Assembly: GCA_963921935.1 (NCBI GenBank)
Contig: OY998177.1
Span: forward strand, 103,345,015-103,409,014
Reading direction: 5' to 3'
DNA: 64,000 nt
Source of the DNA: Galeruca laticollis
Taxonomy: Eukaryota; Arthropoda; Insecta; Coleoptera; Chrysomelidae
Shown here: positions 63,555 to 64,000 of the stretch, in pieces
Numbering within the stretch: position 1 is the stretch's first letter
How the letters are laid out: each line of letters starts with the position of its first letter
The notes under the pieces: model-generated
Databases searched by the model: none
The model's input: only the letters and a program-made list of their open reading frames with translations
What the model was told of the DNA's origin: nothing
Program-made: the position numbers and the translations under genes

Positions 63555-63745
63555 TGGGGTTTCAGAGCATGCTGATTCCGAATCCGTTTATACCTAATCT
63601 CTAGCACTTACCGTTCGTCCGCTGAAGCGTAAAACATCAGTAGCCAGTATATAAGACTAAGATTTTTTCATCAATATAACTACTCAGTTTCAACTTTTAA
63701 TCAACTATCTACTCAATAAACCATCGCTACCCGTCGAATTTCTCA
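63555..63745 (+). repeat. LTR-like promoter fragment, second copy
   Basis: GCTGATTCCGAATCCGTTTAT, CTAGCACTTACCGTTCGTCC, then CCAGTATATAAGACTAAG, matching 2425-2550. The TATA-like box lies near 63649. No coding region follows within the window except low-complexity C-rich DNA. Confidence 0.35.
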
Positions 63746-63960
63746 AACCAACTATTCTTCATAAAACTCACTCCGTAATTCAGCCTCTCTCAATCACATA
63801 CTCAACCCTCCACCGAACGCGCACACAAACTTCAATCTAAAGACACCCAACCCCCGCCCTGCAGAGCAACGGTATCCTATATCAGGGCCCCATCTTGAAT
63901 ATCTCTATTATATCTAACTCTTAAAAAAACAAACAAACCCAAATAAAAGAACTTTCGAAT
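63746..63960. other. No gene; C-rich low-complexity stretch
   Basis: The plus strand is strongly C/A-rich and G-poor (CTCAACCCTCCACCG, ACACCCAACCCCCGCC). No frame is recognisable. Confidence 0.35.
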
Positions 63961-63979
63961 CTCTCTCTCTCTCTCTCTC
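63961..63979. repeat. (TC)n microsatellite
   Basis: About nine TC units at the right edge of the window. Confidence 0.85.
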
Positions 63980-64000
63980 ATCAATATTACCGAATCGTCT

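Noticed and set aside
1..64000. tRNA or rRNA genes
   Set aside because: I looked for tRNA B-box/TPsiC-like arms and rRNA core motifs by eye and found none; a tRNAscan-SE run would be decisive.

Overview
The window is AT-rich eukaryotic DNA, almost certainly from an insect or close arthropod. The evidence is the mix of mobile elements: Penelope-like elements with GIY-YIG endonuclease, a Polinton-type DNA polymerase B, several pogo/jerky-like transposases, mariner-type transposases with an insect-style N-terminal domain, PIF/Harbinger with a MADF-BESS partner, I-like, Jockey-like and other LINEs, and a Ty3/gypsy relic. I see no tRNA, rRNA, CRISPR array or bacterial operon. I cannot name the order. 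The only convincing host-gene piece is a terminal exon near the left edge (about 914-1113) with a poly(A) signal behind it. Everything else recognisable is transposable-element material, mostly broken and nested.

Layout. 0-4.3 kb: host exon, a ~165-bp tandem-unit repeat, Harbinger relics and a near-perfect hairpin. 4.3-19.4 kb: three copies of a ~2 kb non-coding block (6808-8935, 15765-17781, 17782-19401), interleaved with Penelope copies A and B, a Harbinger/MADF-BESS locus (9.7-11.5 kb), a LINE reverse transcriptase (11.6-13.0 kb), and copies of a repeat rich in AACATC/GATGTT motifs abutting a 1-kb foldback element. 19402-23405: a 4,004-bp Polinton-like transposon with 136-bp terminal inverted repeats and a 6-bp target-site duplication, carrying only a family-B DNA polymerase gene that is mildly damaged. 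23.4-38.6 kb: mariner, pogo and LINE relics, Penelope copy C, and two degenerate pogo-like transposase genes on the minus strand. 39.0-43.7 kb: a nearly full-length I-like LINE with ORF1, endonuclease, RT and RNase H, broken by stops and frameshifts. 44.9-48.1 kb: gypsy relic split by a Penelope end, then a Jockey 3' end. 48.7-50.1 kb: Penelope copy D. 51.3-53.5 kb: two head-to-head copies of the tandem-unit repeat. 55.4-58.1 kb: LINE fragment and Penelope copy E. 58.6-62.7 kb: a long-armed foldback mariner derivative holding an apparently intact 2,706-bp pogo-type transposon whose single 612-codon gene has a complete DDD triad and a C-terminal PHD finger.

How parts interact. Most features are parasites on parasites. 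The Polinton sits in block copy 3, and block copy 1 preserves the unoccupied site. The pogo element sits in one arm of the foldback, and the other arm preserves the unoccupied site. The Penelope ends carry a conserved hammerhead-ribozyme-like core, as known for this family. The best candidates for something new are the polymerase-only mini-Polinton, with a GC-AG intron-like gap inside its catalytic motif B, the intact PHD-fused pogo element, and the tandem-unit foldback family.
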